From: CSP1-4 sp963777975
GTDB taxonomy: Bacteria > Chloroflexota > Limnocylindria > Limnocylindrales > CSP1-4
NCBI GenBank assembly: GCA_963777975.1
Contig: CAVZSO010000003.1
Span: 62,001 to 126,000 of the forward strand
Direction of reading: 5' to 3'
DNA length: 64,000 nt
Part shown: in pieces, positions 40,811-49,369 of the stretch
How the letters are laid out: each line of letters begins with the position of its first letter
How positions within the stretch are numbered: the first letter of the stretch is position 1
Notes under the pieces: model-generated
What the model was told of the DNA's origin: nothing
Seen by the model: the letters and a program-made list of their open reading frames with translations, nothing else
The model's database searches: none
Made by a program: the position numbers and the translations under genes

Positions 40811-42064
40811 ATGCCCGACACCGTCATCCGCGCCGGCCACCTGCTCGATGTCGAGACCGGCGAGCTCCTGGCCGCTCGCGAGATCGTCGTCACCGACGGC
40901 CGGGTCGAGGTCGTCCGGCCATGGAGCGGGCCGCTCGACGATGCCGCGACGGTCATCGATCTGTCGGCCTACACGGTGCTGCCCGGCCTGATCGACTGCC
41001 ATGCGCATCTGATCGGCGACATCGAGGGCTCGGACGTTCCGTCGATCGCCATGAGCGAGGCCCAGGAGGTCCTCATCGGCGCCCGGAACGCGGCGGCCAC
41101 CCTGCGGGCGGGCTTCACGACGGTTCGCGACGTGGGCACCTTTCGTGCCTTTCTCGACTGTGCGCTGCGCGACGCCATCGATGCCGGTTGGGTGTCCGGT
41201 CCGCGGATGCAGTGTGCCGGCGCCTACGTGACCGCCCCCGAGGGCGGCGGCGAGCTCACCGGCCTGCCGGTCGGGACCACGCGTCCGGCGAACTCCCGCG
41301 TCGGTGTCGTGCGGGACGAGGCCGACGTTCGGGCGGCCGTCGGGCGCATCCTCGACGGCGGCGCTGACCTGATCAAGGTCATCGCCACCGGTGCAGTGCT
41401 GACGCGCGGCACCGATGTCAACGAGGTCGAAGTGCCCGAGCCGCTCATCCGAGTGGCGGTCGAGGAGGCCGCGGCACGCGGCGCGTCCGTGGCCGCCCAC
41501 GCTCACGGCACGGAGGGCATCAAGCACGCCATCCGGGCGGGCGTCCGGTCGGTCGAGCACGGCTCGCTGCTCGACGACGATGGCATCGAGCTCATGCTCA
41601 GCCATGGCACGTTCTGGGTCGCCGACATCTACGACGGCGACTGGATCGACGAGCAGGGTCGGCGAGAGGGCTGGCCGGCCGAGACACTGGCCAAGAACGC
41701 AGCCACGAACGATGCCCAGCGAGCGGCCTTCACGCGCGGCGTTCAGGCGGGCGTGCGGATCGCCTATGGCACGGACTCCGGCGTCTACCCGCACGGCCTG
41801 AACGCCCGGCAGTTCGCGTACATGGTCCGTTACGGCATGACGCCCCTGGCGGCCATCCGCTCGGCGACGACGGTTGCCGCGGAGCTCATGGGTTGGTCGG
41901 ACCGCGTCGGCACGCTTGAGCCCGGACGGTGGGCTGATCTGGTCGCCGTCGCTGACGATCCGCTCGCCGACATCACCGTTCTCGAGCGACCGGCGGCCGT
42001 GGTCCAGGGCGGTCACCTCATCGAGAGAGAACGGCCTCGCCCTCGGGCAGCTGCAGGTCGTTGA
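40811..42064 (+). CDS. Metal-dependent amidohydrolase family protein
   Basis: The 417-residue amidohydrolase starts with the beta sandwich VIRAGHLLDVETGELL and then LPGLIDCHAHLIGD, with the first two metal histidines. Further metal or catalytic positions are in DLIKVIATGA, VAAHAHGTEGI, RSVEHGSL and the aspartate in YGTDSGVYP. It closely resembles imidazolonepropionase/prolidase-like (Xaa-Pro dipeptidase type) amidohydrolases. The substrate is unknown. The gene ends in a convergent 47-base overlap with the DUF72 gene. The decayed region lies just upstream. Confidence 0.9.
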   Translation: MPDTVIRAGHLLDVETGELLAAREIVVTDGRVEVVRPWSGPLDDAATVIDLSAYTVLPGLIDCHAHLIGDIEGSDVPSIAMSEAQEVLIGARNAAATLRAGFTTVRDVGTFRAFLDCALRDAIDAGWVSGPRMQCAGAYVTAPEGGGELTGLPVGTTRPANSRVGVVRDEADVRAAVGRILDGGADLIKVIATGAVLTRGTDVNEVEVPEPLIRVAVEEAAARGASVAAHAHGTEGIKHAIRAGVRSVEHGSLLDDDGIELMLSHGTFWVADIYDGDWIDEQGRREGWPAETLAKNAATNDAQRAAFTRGVQAGVRIAYGTDSGVYPHGLNARQFAYMVRYGMTPLAAIRSATTVAAELMGWSDRVGTLEPGRWADLVAVADDPLADITVLERPAAVVQGGHLIERERPRPRAAAGR

Positions 42065-43046
42065 GCAGGGCGGCGATCTCCCGCGCGTTCGTCGTCCCAT
42101 AGTTGCTGAAGCAGTTGTTCATGAGCACGAACGTCTCGCGCGCCTTGGTCGCCGCCTCGCGCACGCGCGGGACCCAGGCACTCAGCTCGTCGCGATCGTA
42201 GAGGTAGCGGAACCGTTCGGCCGGGCTGATGCCCCGCGCTTCCCAGGTGTCGGCATTGCGGCCGTGGAAGCGCACGATGGCCAGGTCCGGCGAGGTCACG
42301 GCGACGGTCGGCGGGACCGAGCTCTTGAAGCCCTGCGGCTCGTCGACCATGACGAAGGCCAGATCGTGGTCGCTCAGGAACCTCAACGTCCGCTCGGCGT
42401 TCTTCTCGTTCAGCCACGAGCCATTGCGGAACTCCACCGCACAGCGCCAGGGTGCCAGTCGTTCGGCCGCCTCCTCGATGGCCGCACGGCTTTCGTTCGA
42501 GGGAAAGACCCAGCGCGGGTACTGCAGGAGGACCGACCCCAGCTGCGAACGCTCGACGAGCGGAGCGAGGCCGTCGCGAAACGCCGCCCAGACCGCGTCG
42601 AGAGCGTCGGCCGGGATGTCCTTGGCGTAGACCCTTGGCTTGGCGCGCAGGGCGTCCGGCAGCGTGTCGCGGATCACCTTGGGCAGTCGCTTCGTCTCGG
42701 TCGGCTGGCCAGTCATGAGGGCGTGGGCCTTGATGTTGAAGATGAAGTCGGGCGGCGTCCGCTCCACCCACAGCTCGGATGTCCGCAGGGCGGGCAGCGC
42801 GTAGTAGGTCGCATCGACCTCGACGACCGGGAACTGTGCGGCGTAGTACTGCAATCGCTCCTCGGCCGTGTCGGCGCCGGCTGGGTAGAAGACGCCGCCC
42901 GCGGTCATGGTCGGATCGGTCCACGACGCCGTCCCGACGCGGATCCAGCCACCACTCCCGGACGGGATGGGTTGGGCCGCTGCGTCCTCGAGCGCTGCGA
43001 CGCGAGCGCGAGCGGTCGTCGCGCCCGGGTCATGGTTCGCGTCCAT
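42018..43046 (-). CDS. DUF72 family TIM-barrel protein
   Basis: The 342-residue product is a DUF72 (YecE-like) protein. Typical parts are IRVGTASWTDPTM at the N-terminus, VFYPAGADTAEERLQYYA, FPVVEVDATYY, FNIKAHALMT, LLQYPRWVFPS and CAVEFRNGSW, and AIVRFHGRN near the C-terminus. YecE-like proteins are conserved but of uncertain function, sometimes near DNA repair or nuclease genes. It diverges from the WYL regulator 107 bases away. Confidence 0.9.
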   Translation of the reverse strand: MDANHDPGATTARARVAALEDAAAQPIPSGSGGWIRVGTASWTDPTMTAGGVFYPAGADTAEERLQYYAAQFPVVEVDATYYALPALRTSELWVERTPPDFIFNIKAHALMTGQPTETKRLPKVIRDTLPDALRAKPRVYAKDIPADALDAVWAAFRDGLAPLVERSQLGSVLLQYPRWVFPSNESRAAIEEAAERLAPWRCAVEFRNGSWLNEKNAERTLRFLSDHDLAFVMVDEPQGFKSSVPPTVAVTSPDLAIVRFHGRNADTWEARGISPAERFRYLYDRDELSAWVPRVREAATKARETFVLMNNCFSNYGTTNAREIAALLNDLQLPEGEAVLSR

Positions 43047-43114
43047 GTCGGCCAGCCTATCGTGTCGTGTCCCCGACGGCAGGGATGCCATCCCCGATCG
43101 TGTCACATATTGCT

Positions 43115-43147
43115 GACAGGTCCCGGCATGTATCGGCGTATCCTGTC
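43115..43147. promoter_or_regulatory. Inverted repeat before the WYL regulator gene, possible autoregulatory operator
   Basis: GACAGG (43115-43120) and CCTGTC (43142-43147) form an inverted repeat with 21 bases between them, ending 5 bases before the ATG of the WYL regulator. WYL proteins often bind near their own gene, and here the divergent DUF72 gene could be controlled as well. A six-base arm is short, so this is only suggestive. Confidence 0.3.
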
Positions 43148-43152
43148 GGTCG

Positions 43153-44190
43153 ATGCGTGCGTCACGACTGGTCACGCTGCTGCTGCTGCTCCAGACCCGT
43201 GGCCAGCTGACGGCCGCGGAGCTGGCGTCCGATCTCGAGGTCTCCGTGCGCACGGTCCTGCGCGACGTCGATGCGCTGGCCGAGGCGGGCGTGCCCGTGT
43301 ACACCGAACGCGGGCCGCATGGTGGCATCCGACTCGTGGATGGCTACCGGACACGGCTGACCGGCCTCACGCCCGACGAAGCCGAGGCCATCTTCCTGTC
43401 CGGTATGCCCGGCCCGGCCGCCGAGCTCGGCCTGGGGACCGTGGTCGCGGCGGCGCGCCTCAAGGTCCTTGCCTCGCTGCCGCCGGAGCTGCGGACCCGG
43501 GCTTCGCGCCTGGTGGAACGATTCCACCTCGATGCGTCAGGTTGGTTCCATGCCCAGGAACCCGTGCCCTGCCTGGCGACCCTCTCCGACGCCGTCTGGG
43601 AGACCCGGGTGGTGACCATCGACTACGAGCGCGGCGACCGAACGGTCGAGCGCCGGATCGAGCCGCTCGGGCTGATCCTGAAGGCCGGCACCTGGTACTG
43701 CATGGCTCGCTCGGATGGCCAGGTCCGAACCTACCGTGTCTCGCGTATGGCGCGGGCGATCGCGGGCGAAGAGCGGTTCGAACGACCGGTGGGCTTCGAC
43801 CTTGCCAGCCAGTGGGCCGAGTCGAGCGCCGCCTATGAGCGTGGCGCGCCGGTCCAGATCGTGGTCGTTCGCATCCGGCCCGACCGCATCTGGCGCCTGG
43901 CTGACGTGGTCGGTGAGCGGATCGTGAACGAGGCCGAACGGCTCGACGTAGCGGATCCTGCGGGCTGGCTCCACCTCCGACTTCGACTCTCCTGGCCCGA
44001 CGAGGTCCCCGCCCAGCTGGTCGGCGTCGGCCCCGAGCTCGAAGTGCTCGAGCCCCTCACCGTGCGTGATCAGCTCGCGTCGATCGCCCGGGCCGTCGCC
44101 GACCGCTATGCGCCGATCGACTCAGCCGTGCCCGTCGGAGGTGGTGAGTCCGGCCCGACGACGGGGGGCTTTGCCACGCGAGACGCCTGA
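43153..44190 (+). CDS. HTH-WYL transcriptional regulator
   Basis: The 345-residue regulator has an N-terminal winged helix (LLLLLQTRGQLTAAELASDL then RTVLRDVDALAEAGVPVY) and a WYL domain (VTIDYERGD, IEPLGLILKAGTWYCMARS, RTYRVSRM). A C-terminal WCX-like part follows. WYL domains sense nucleic acid or nucleotide ligands; many members regulate DNA damage or defence genes. No phage-defence genes adjoin it here. It reads away from the DUF72 gene, whose promoter it may share. Confidence 0.93.
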   Translation: MRASRLVTLLLLLQTRGQLTAAELASDLEVSVRTVLRDVDALAEAGVPVYTERGPHGGIRLVDGYRTRLTGLTPDEAEAIFLSGMPGPAAELGLGTVVAAARLKVLASLPPELRTRASRLVERFHLDASGWFHAQEPVPCLATLSDAVWETRVVTIDYERGDRTVERRIEPLGLILKAGTWYCMARSDGQVRTYRVSRMARAIAGEERFERPVGFDLASQWAESSAAYERGAPVQIVVVRIRPDRIWRLADVVGERIVNEAERLDVADPAGWLHLRLRLSWPDEVPAQLVGVGPELEVLEPLTVRDQLASIARAVADRYAPIDSAVPVGGGESGPTTGGFATRDA

Positions 44191-44310
44191 TGCTCGGGCG
44201 ACGCTGCGGGGCGAAGGGAGATCGCGGATCAATCCGATGATCCGCGACCGCGCCTCGATCCCGCGCTGACGGTCTTCATGGATGGTTCGGGCGAGTTCCA
44301 GGCTCAACAT
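44122..44310 (-). CDS. Small basic protein, uncertain
   Basis: A 62-residue reading frame starts MLSLELARTIHEDRQR and continues to a lysine/arginine-rich tail. The amphipathic N-terminal helix LELARTIHEDRQRGIEARS resembles small proteins common in Actinobacteria and Chloroflexota, but no family was named. A GAGG lies 10 bases before the ATG. It overlaps the 3' end of the WYL gene on the opposite strand by 69 bases, which weakens the case. Confidence 0.4.
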   Translation of the reverse strand: MLSLELARTIHEDRQRGIEARSRIIGLIRDLPSPRSVARASGVSRGKAPRRRAGLTTSDGHG

Positions 44311-44443
44311 GGGACGCAGACCTCGGTTCCCGGCGGTCGTTCCGGCCGCCTCATCTCGCCCTAGACGATAGCCCTGGAACCGGACAGGACCTGTCATGTT
44401 CTCGCCAAAGACCGAGGATCCCTGGCGCGAACGATGCGCCGGC

Positions 44444-44830
44444 TCAGGCCGCGACGTCGACGCCGTAGCCGGGGATGGCGACCTCGATGAGCGGGCTCCA
44501 GGCGACCATCTGCTCGAGGTCGTCTCGGCGCCACGCACGGGCGACGAGGGTCAGGATCCGACGACGTTCCGCCTCATCGTCGATGACACGGGCCGTCGCG
44601 GGCAGGTCAGCCGTCACGGCTCCCTTGAGGTGCAGGGTCAGGCGCGGGTCTGCCCGCAGGTTCAGCAACCAGGCACGCGACCGCCGCCGGGGCATGCCGC
44701 TGATGTAGATGCGCCCGCCGAAGTTGTGGAAGACGATCTCGATGCGCCGAGCCTGACCCGTTCGTCGACCGGTCGTCGTCATATCGATGGTCTGCCCGTG
44801 ATCGAGGGTCTGTCGGATCCGATCGTCCAT
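44444..44830 (-). CDS. DUF385/deazaflavin (F420)-dependent nitroreductase family protein
   Basis: The 128-residue split-barrel protein has TTTGRRTGQARRIEIVFHN, IYISGMPRRRSRAWLLNLR and ADPRLTLHLKG, the core of the Ddn-like F420-dependent reductase family. Such enzymes use F420H2 to reduce nitro compounds or quinones. The ATG at 44830 was preferred to an upstream frame extension (a longer arginine-rich reading). A 133-base gap without a gene lies between it and the small basic gene downstream. Confidence 0.87.
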   Translation of the reverse strand: MDDRIRQTLDHGQTIDMTTTGRRTGQARRIEIVFHNFGGRIYISGMPRRRSRAWLLNLRADPRLTLHLKGAVTADLPATARVIDDEAERRRILTLVARAWRRDDLEQMVAWSPLIEVAIPGYGVDVAA

Positions 44831-44917
44831 GGTGAGGTCTGCTCCGCGAGGTGATTGCGTCCGCAACCATCCTACCACATCGCGTCTCGACCGCCTCCTG
44901 CCTGAATCGCATCTCGA

Positions 44918-45496
44918 TCAGTCGGCGACGTCCCCGCGCAGGAAGCGCCGCGTGTTGCCCATCACGGGCCAGGCTCGCGCCTGGGCGGACTTGAAGAGTT
45001 GTTGGAGGTGGACGCGGTCGTGCACGCACCATTCCTCGATGAGTTGCCCGACCGTCACGCGGCCGACCGAGGCATGGATCGCGGCGCGTGCCATGTCCTC
45101 GGGCCGCAGCCCGAGGACCAGCTCGATGGCGTCCCGGCGGCTGGCCGCCAGCTCGTCGATGAGCATCGCCGCCGGCTTGGCGCAGTCGCCGCGTGCGGTC
45201 GCCACGCTGGGTTCATCCCAACCGGGCTCCTCTGGCTCGACGCCGGGCGCTGCCGCCAGGATGCGGCGGATGCGACCGGCGTACCCGCGCGCGTCGGCCT
45301 CTACCAGGTGACCGACGACCTCGTTGGCACACCATTCGTCCGGGCCGGGTCGCCAGCCGGCCAGGTCCTCGCCGAGCCCGCCGAGCTCGGCCTCGACCAT
45401 CCGCGCAGTCGCTCCAAGCAGCCTGGCGACGTCGTCGATGCTCAGTCCGGGCGCGGCGGCATCACGCGGGCCCGACAACGGATCGAACTCGGCCAT
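44918..45496 (-). CDS. DinB-superfamily protein
   Basis: The 192-residue helical protein belongs to the DinB/YfiT-like four-helix bundle: GWRPGPDEWCANEVVGHLVEAD near residue 48 with the first metal histidine, and VGQLIEEWCVHDRVHLQQLF with the other two histidines near residue 150. Many members act as thiol-dependent transferases. It follows the HhH-GPD glycosylase gene by 5 bases, so both form a two-gene unit, possibly for stress or alkylation damage. Confidence 0.88.
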   Translation of the reverse strand: MAEFDPLSGPRDAAAPGLSIDDVARLLGATARMVEAELGGLGEDLAGWRPGPDEWCANEVVGHLVEADARGYAGRIRRILAAAPGVEPEEPGWDEPSVATARGDCAKPAAMLIDELAASRRDAIELVLGLRPEDMARAAIHASVGRVTVGQLIEEWCVHDRVHLQQLFKSAQARAWPVMGNTRRFLRGDVAD

Positions 45497-45501
45497 CGAT
45501 G

Positions 45502-46080
45502 TCAGGCCCGCTGCGTCGCGTCGGCCTCGGCCCGCATGGCAGCCTTGTGCGCACGCTTGCCGGCCTGATAGGTCGCCAGCGCTTCGGTCGAGTCGACGTC
45601 GCCGAGGGTCGGATGGTCCGGGGCGACGGCCTCCCAGCCGGGCGGCCTGACGCCGAGCCGTTTGCCCAGCACCGCGATGATGGTCTTGGCCTTCATCTCG
45701 CCGATGCCTGGCAGGGCGAGCAGGCGACGCTGGAGGTCGGCCCCATCGGTCGCCCCTGTCCAGACACGCGCAGCGTCGTCGTCGTAGGTCGTGGCGATAG
45801 CGGCACAGAGCTCCTGCACGCGCCGAGCCATGTTGCCGGGGAAGCGATGGATGGCCGGTCGTTGCCGGAAGACGGCGTCGAGGTCGGCCGGATCCATGGC
45901 TGCGATCGTGGCGGCGTCGAGGGCGCCAAGGCGCTGCTTGAGATCGAGCGGTCCGCTGAAGGCCTTCTGGACCGTGATCTGCTGGTCAAGCACGAAGCCG
46001 ATGAGGAGCGCCAGGGGCTCGCTGACCAGGAGCCGGTCAGCCGCCTCGTCGCCGGTGAACCACAATCGCTCGTCGGTCAT
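45502..46080 (-). CDS. HhH-GPD base-excision DNA glycosylase-like protein
   Basis: The 192-residue protein has the helix-hairpin-helix LLALPGIGEMKAKTIIAVL near residue 125, followed by GWEAVAPDHPTLGDVDS, a pattern of a small uncharacterised HhH-GPD family in Actinobacteria and relatives. The fold removes damaged bases from DNA. It heads a two-gene unit with the DinB-like gene. A strong plus-strand promoter lies just upstream, facing the other way. Confidence 0.88.
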   Translation of the reverse strand: MTDERLWFTGDEAADRLLVSEPLALLIGFVLDQQITVQKAFSGPLDLKQRLGALDAATIAAMDPADLDAVFRQRPAIHRFPGNMARRVQELCAAIATTYDDDAARVWTGATDGADLQRRLLALPGIGEMKAKTIIAVLGKRLGVRPPGWEAVAPDHPTLGDVDSTEALATYQAGKRAHKAAMRAEADATQRA

Positions 46081-46141
46081 CGGCGGATGGTAACGCCGCC
46101 CCGCGCCGATGGTCAGACGGCGGGCGTCCGATGGTCGCGTT

Positions 46142-46170
46142 TGACAGAACGCCGCGCAGGCAGGATAGTG
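46142..46170 (+). promoter_or_regulatory. Promoter of the zinc-ribbon/DEAD helicase operon
   Basis: A consensus TTGACA (46142-46147), a 17-base spacer and GATAGT (46165-46170; four of six -10 positions) lie 62 bases upstream of the HhH-GPD start but point to the opposite strand, toward the zinc-ribbon and helicase genes. Transcription would begin near 46177. Confidence 0.7.
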
Positions 46171-46176
46171 GGGTCA

Positions 46177-46357
46177 CCTCATGAACGGCCCGCAGGTCTG
46201 AGCGATCGATCGTCCAAGCTCCCGCGACGCCGCCGAGGTAGTCAAGTCACCTCCACTCCGGGCACCGATGCCCGTCGAGTGGCATAACGAACAGCACCGT
46301 GCCGCGTTCGGACCGAAAAGGTCCCAGGACGCGCCGGTCGGAAGGATCGAAGACGCG
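46177..46357 (+). promoter_or_regulatory. Long leader with hairpin upstream of the helicase operon
   Basis: About 180 bases separate the predicted transcription start from the ATG at 46358. A strong hairpin at 46253-46282 combines CCACTC/GAGTGG and CGGGCA/TGCCCG arms around a CCGA loop. Helicase genes of the RhlE/CsdA type are often cold-inducible with long leaders. A six-codon reading frame starts at 46181, but nothing further supports it. Confidence 0.4.
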
Positions 46358-46555
46358 ATGATCTCGCGCAGCACCAACACCATCACCTCCATCAGCCAGC
46401 GGTCGGCCTCCATGCGCCGGCTCCAACAGCACCAGCGCGCCGCGAACGCGCGGCTCTTCTGCCGCACGAACGGCTGCGCTACCTTCATGAACCTCGACAG
46501 CCTCACCGGCATCGCCACCTGCCCCATCTGCGGGGCCCGGCGCCGGGTCGACTGA
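46358..46555 (+). CDS. Small zinc-ribbon protein
   Basis: The 65-residue product has a basic helical N-terminus and a C-terminal zinc ribbon with cysteines in LFCRTNGCATF and ATCPICGARRRVD. The ATG at 46358 follows GGAAGG by 10 bases; an upstream ATG at 46268 gives 30 additional, poorly supported residues that lie in the hairpin region. It precedes the DEAD-box helicase gene by 16 bases and is on the same strand, so a role in RNA binding is plausible. No family was recognised. Confidence 0.55.
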   Translation: MISRSTNTITSISQRSASMRRLQQHQRAANARLFCRTNGCATFMNLDSLTGIATCPICGARRRVD

Positions 46556-46571
46556 CCGACTGATCGAGCGC

Positions 46572-47852
46572 GTGACCTTCGACGGCCTCGGGCTCGCGCC
46601 CGAACTCCTCCGCGCCATCGGCGAGGAGGGCTACACCGAGCCGACGCCCGTCCAGTCGCAGGCCATCCCGCTGGTCATGCAGGGCCGCGACCTGCTGGCC
46701 GCCGCACAGACCGGGACCGGCAAGACGGCGGCCTTTGCGTTGCCCATCCTGCAGGCCCTGAAGACGACCGCCAACGCTTCGTTCTCACCTGCACGCCACC
46801 CGGTCCGGGCGCTCATCCTGACCCCGACGCGGGAGCTCGCGATGCAGATCGAGGAGGCCACGCGCACGTATGGACGGCATCTGCCGCTCGTCCGACTGAC
46901 CGCGGTCTACGGTGGCGTGCCCATCGAACCGCAGACGACCGCTCTGCGAGGCGGCGTCGAGATCCTGGTCGCCACACCCGGCCGGCTGCTCGACCATGTC
47001 GGCCAGCGCAACGTCAACCTCGGACAGGTCGAGGTCCTCGTCCTCGACGAGGCCGATCGCATGCTCGACATGGGCTTCCTGCCCGACATCCGGCGCATCC
47101 TCGAGCTGCTGCCCGCACGTCGCCAGAACCTGCTCTTCTCGGCCACCTTCAGTGACGACATCCGGCGCCTGTCGGGATCACTGCTGCGCGACCCTGCGCG
47201 GGTGGAGGTGGCGCCCAGGAACACGACCGCCGAAGGGGTACGCCAGATCGTCTATCCGGTCGATCGCGACCGCAAGGAGCAGCTGCTGGCGCATCTCATC
47301 CGCGAGGGGAACCTGCGCCAGGTGCTGGTCTTCACACGCACCAAGATCGCCGCTCGCCGGCTGGCCACCTGGCTCGACCGCAACGGCATCCCGGCCGAAG
47401 CCATCCACAGTGATCGCAGCCAGCCGGAGCGCACGCGCGCGCTCGAGGCCTTCAAGCGCGGCGACGTCATCGTCCTGGTGGCGACCGATGTGGCGTCGCG
47501 CGGCCTCGACATCGAGGACCTGCCGCACGTCGTCAATTTCGAGCTGCCCTTCGTGCCCGAGGATTACATCCACCGCATCGGGCGGACCGCCCGTGCCGGA
47601 GCCGAAGGAGACGCCATCTCGCTCGTCTGCGTCGACGAGGTCGACCTGCTGCGCGGTATCCAGCGCCTGCTCAAGCGGGCCATCCCCTGGAAGGTCGAGG
47701 ACGGCTTCATCCCCGATCGCAATGCCGAGGTCCATCCCATCCACCCCCGCACCCAGACCGGCGGGAGCAACGGTCCGGCGCGCGGCGTGCGCTCGGCCGT
47801 CGGTAGCGGCTCGGGGTCACGCGGCCGGTCGCGAGGCCGCTCCGGCCGCTGA
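46572..47852 (+). CDS. DEAD-box RNA helicase (RhlE-like)
   Basis: The 426-residue ATP-dependent helicase contains the full motif set: the Q motif PTPVQSQAIPLV, AAAQTGTGKTAAF (I), TPTRELAMQ (Ia), TPGRLLDHV, VLDEADRMLDMGF (II, DEAD), LFSATFSDDI (III), HSDRSQPERTRAL, VLVATDVASRGLDI and YIHRIGRTARAG (VI). The C-terminal tail is basic and glycine-rich. Such enzymes unwind RNA duplexes, mostly in ribosome assembly, cold adaptation or decay. GTG at 46572; ribosome site weak. Confidence 0.95.
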   Translation: MTFDGLGLAPELLRAIGEEGYTEPTPVQSQAIPLVMQGRDLLAAAQTGTGKTAAFALPILQALKTTANASFSPARHPVRALILTPTRELAMQIEEATRTYGRHLPLVRLTAVYGGVPIEPQTTALRGGVEILVATPGRLLDHVGQRNVNLGQVEVLVLDEADRMLDMGFLPDIRRILELLPARRQNLLFSATFSDDIRRLSGSLLRDPARVEVAPRNTTAEGVRQIVYPVDRDRKEQLLAHLIREGNLRQVLVFTRTKIAARRLATWLDRNGIPAEAIHSDRSQPERTRALEAFKRGDVIVLVATDVASRGLDIEDLPHVVNFELPFVPEDYIHRIGRTARAGAEGDAISLVCVDEVDLLRGIQRLLKRAIPWKVEDGFIPDRNAEVHPIHPRTQTGGSNGPARGVRSAVGSGSGSRGRSRGRSGR

Positions 47853-47859
47853 GCCCGAG

Positions 47860-48424
47860 CTAGCAGAGCCCGAAGCGACGCCGCGCCGGGGAGCCCGCAT
47901 CCGACCGGCGGATACCGAGGCGACGCAGGATCCCGTCGAGCTCTTCGCCATACGGCCGACCCTCCGGCTTCGACTCCAGCCACAGCAGGTAGCCTGGGTC
48001 GACACGGGCGATCTCGCCCAACGACCAGCCGAGATGACGCCCGAAGGCCAGGACGCTGCCGGACGGCCGGCCTGGTGGACGGCCAGCCGCTCCCGTCCCG
48101 GGCGGCGTCCTCGGATGCCAGGCTCGCCCGGCGGGCTCGTACTCGCCATAGGTCGGTGCGTGGATGCATGTCGTCGGTCGCGGCGCTCGCCCCATGCGGG
48201 CTCATCGGTCGTCGGTCATCGGAGTCCCATCGGGCACGCCGATCGGCGTCCCCCAGCAGCTCCCAGGCGGCGTTGATCCGGACCATCCGGCTCTGCGTCT
48301 CAGGGTCGTCGGCGACGTCCGGGTGGAATCGTCTGGCCAGCGCTCGATAGGCTTCGCGGATGGCGCCATCGGATGCCGTGCGGTCGACATCGAGGACCCG
48401 GTACGGGTCGATGTCTCTGGTCAT
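47860..48424 (-). CDS. J-domain protein, copy 1, one frameshift
   Basis: About 187 residues after correction. The J domain at the N-terminus has the co-chaperone motif in ALARRFHPDVADD, the HPD tripeptide that activates DnaK. The C-terminal 70 residues (GSVLAFGRHLGWSLGEIA, DPGYLLWLESKPEG, LDGILRRLGI) form a conserved extension found also in copy 2. The two parts are in different frames that meet near 48165, with the middle segment continuing HAPTYGEYEPAG. It has its own promoter with an operator-like dyad. The partner DnaK gene is not in the window. Confidence 0.85.
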
Positions 48425-48545
48425 GAGGAACCCACCATGGGGTTATGTCCGCGCAGTGTGGCGGCCTAGACCTGGGGCGCCTTGGTGGTGCCCACGGGGG
48501 GATCCCTCGCGAATCGGTCGGGGTGTCCAGAGCGGAGTACTGCGG

Positions 48546-48574
48546 AGTGTACCGTACGGACCGTACTATTGCAA
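48546..48574 (-). promoter_or_regulatory. Promoter with operator dyad, J-domain copy 1
   Basis: On the minus strand TTGCAA (48569-48574) and TACACT (48546-48551) are separated by 17 bases, good -35/-10 boxes. The spacer holds GTACGG-T-CCGTAC, a perfect 13-base dyad (48554-48566), and an overlapping second GTAC half-repeat to 48549. Any protein bound there would block RNA polymerase. The transcript would begin near 48539 and reach the ATG after about 115 bases. Confidence 0.6.
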
Positions 48575-48610
48575 CCGACGCGCTCACACGGGAGCTCGAG
48601 GTTGTCGGGG

Positions 48611-49183
48611 CTAGCTGAGCCCGAACCGGCGGCGGCGAGCGGCTGCCGGCGCCGCGTCCGACGTCCGGATGCCGAGCCGGCGCAGGATGCCGTCGATCTC
48701 ACCCGCATACGGGCTGCCTTCCGGCCGCGACTCGAGCCAGAGCAGGTAGCCAGGGTCGACGCGAGCGATCTCGCCGAGCGACCAACCGAGGTGGCGACCG
48801 AACCGGAGGACGCTACCTGACGGGCGTCCCGGCGGTGGCCCGGCTGCGCCGGTGCCGGGTGGCATGCCTTGGGTCCAGCTGTGACCGCCCGGGGCGTACT
48901 GACCGGCCTGTGGCGGCGGCGGCGCGGCCCCGTCGCCGTTCGTCGCGCGATCGCGCTGCGCAGCCATGGTCAGGCCGTTGGCACGGTCCCACTCCGCGCG
49001 TCGCTGCTCGTCTCCGATGAGCTCCCAGGCAGCGTTGATCTGCACCATCCGCCGCTGGGCATCGCGCCCAGGCGCGAGGTCGGGATGGAACTTGCGGGCG
49101 AGCGCCCGATAGGCCTCGCGGATGACGTCGTGGGTCGCCCGCTGGTCGACGCCGAGGACCCGGTATGGGTCCAGAGCGGTCAT
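48611..49183 (-). CDS. J-domain protein, copy 2
   Basis: The 190-residue paralogue of the gene downstream is intact. The J domain (DPYRVLGVDQRATHDVIREA; ALARKFHPDLAPG with HPD) is followed by a proline-glycine linker and the conserved C-terminal block GRHLGWSLGEIARVDPGYLL and EIDGILRRLGI. ATG at 49183 aligns with the start of copy 1; an ATG two codons upstream is possible. Its stop lies 187 bases upstream of the copy 1 start, and the promoter of copy 1 lies in that gap, so the two genes may be regulated separately. Confidence 0.9.
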   Translation of the reverse strand: MTALDPYRVLGVDQRATHDVIREAYRALARKFHPDLAPGRDAQRRMVQINAAWELIGDEQRRAEWDRANGLTMAAQRDRATNGDGAAPPPPQAGQYAPGGHSWTQGMPPGTGAAGPPPGRPSGSVLRFGRHLGWSLGEIARVDPGYLLWLESRPEGSPYAGEIDGILRRLGIRTSDAAPAAARRRRFGLS

Positions 49184-49369
49184 GCCCATCTCGGACCCGG
49201 GCCCGTCATCGGATTCAGCTCGATCATCTGCCGATCGCTCCTGGCTCGTGGCTGACAACCTCCCCACCGATCCTGCCGGGCGACGGGCACGACGCGACCG
49301 ACCGGTGCCAGCGGGCACCATGCGGCGCATTGGACCATTGTCTGTCAAGCGAGGCAATCCCGCCGATGG

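Noticed and set aside
46181..46201. Six-codon leader peptide before the helicase operon
   Set aside because: Too short to support, no ribosome site, no amino-acid pattern that suggests attenuation.
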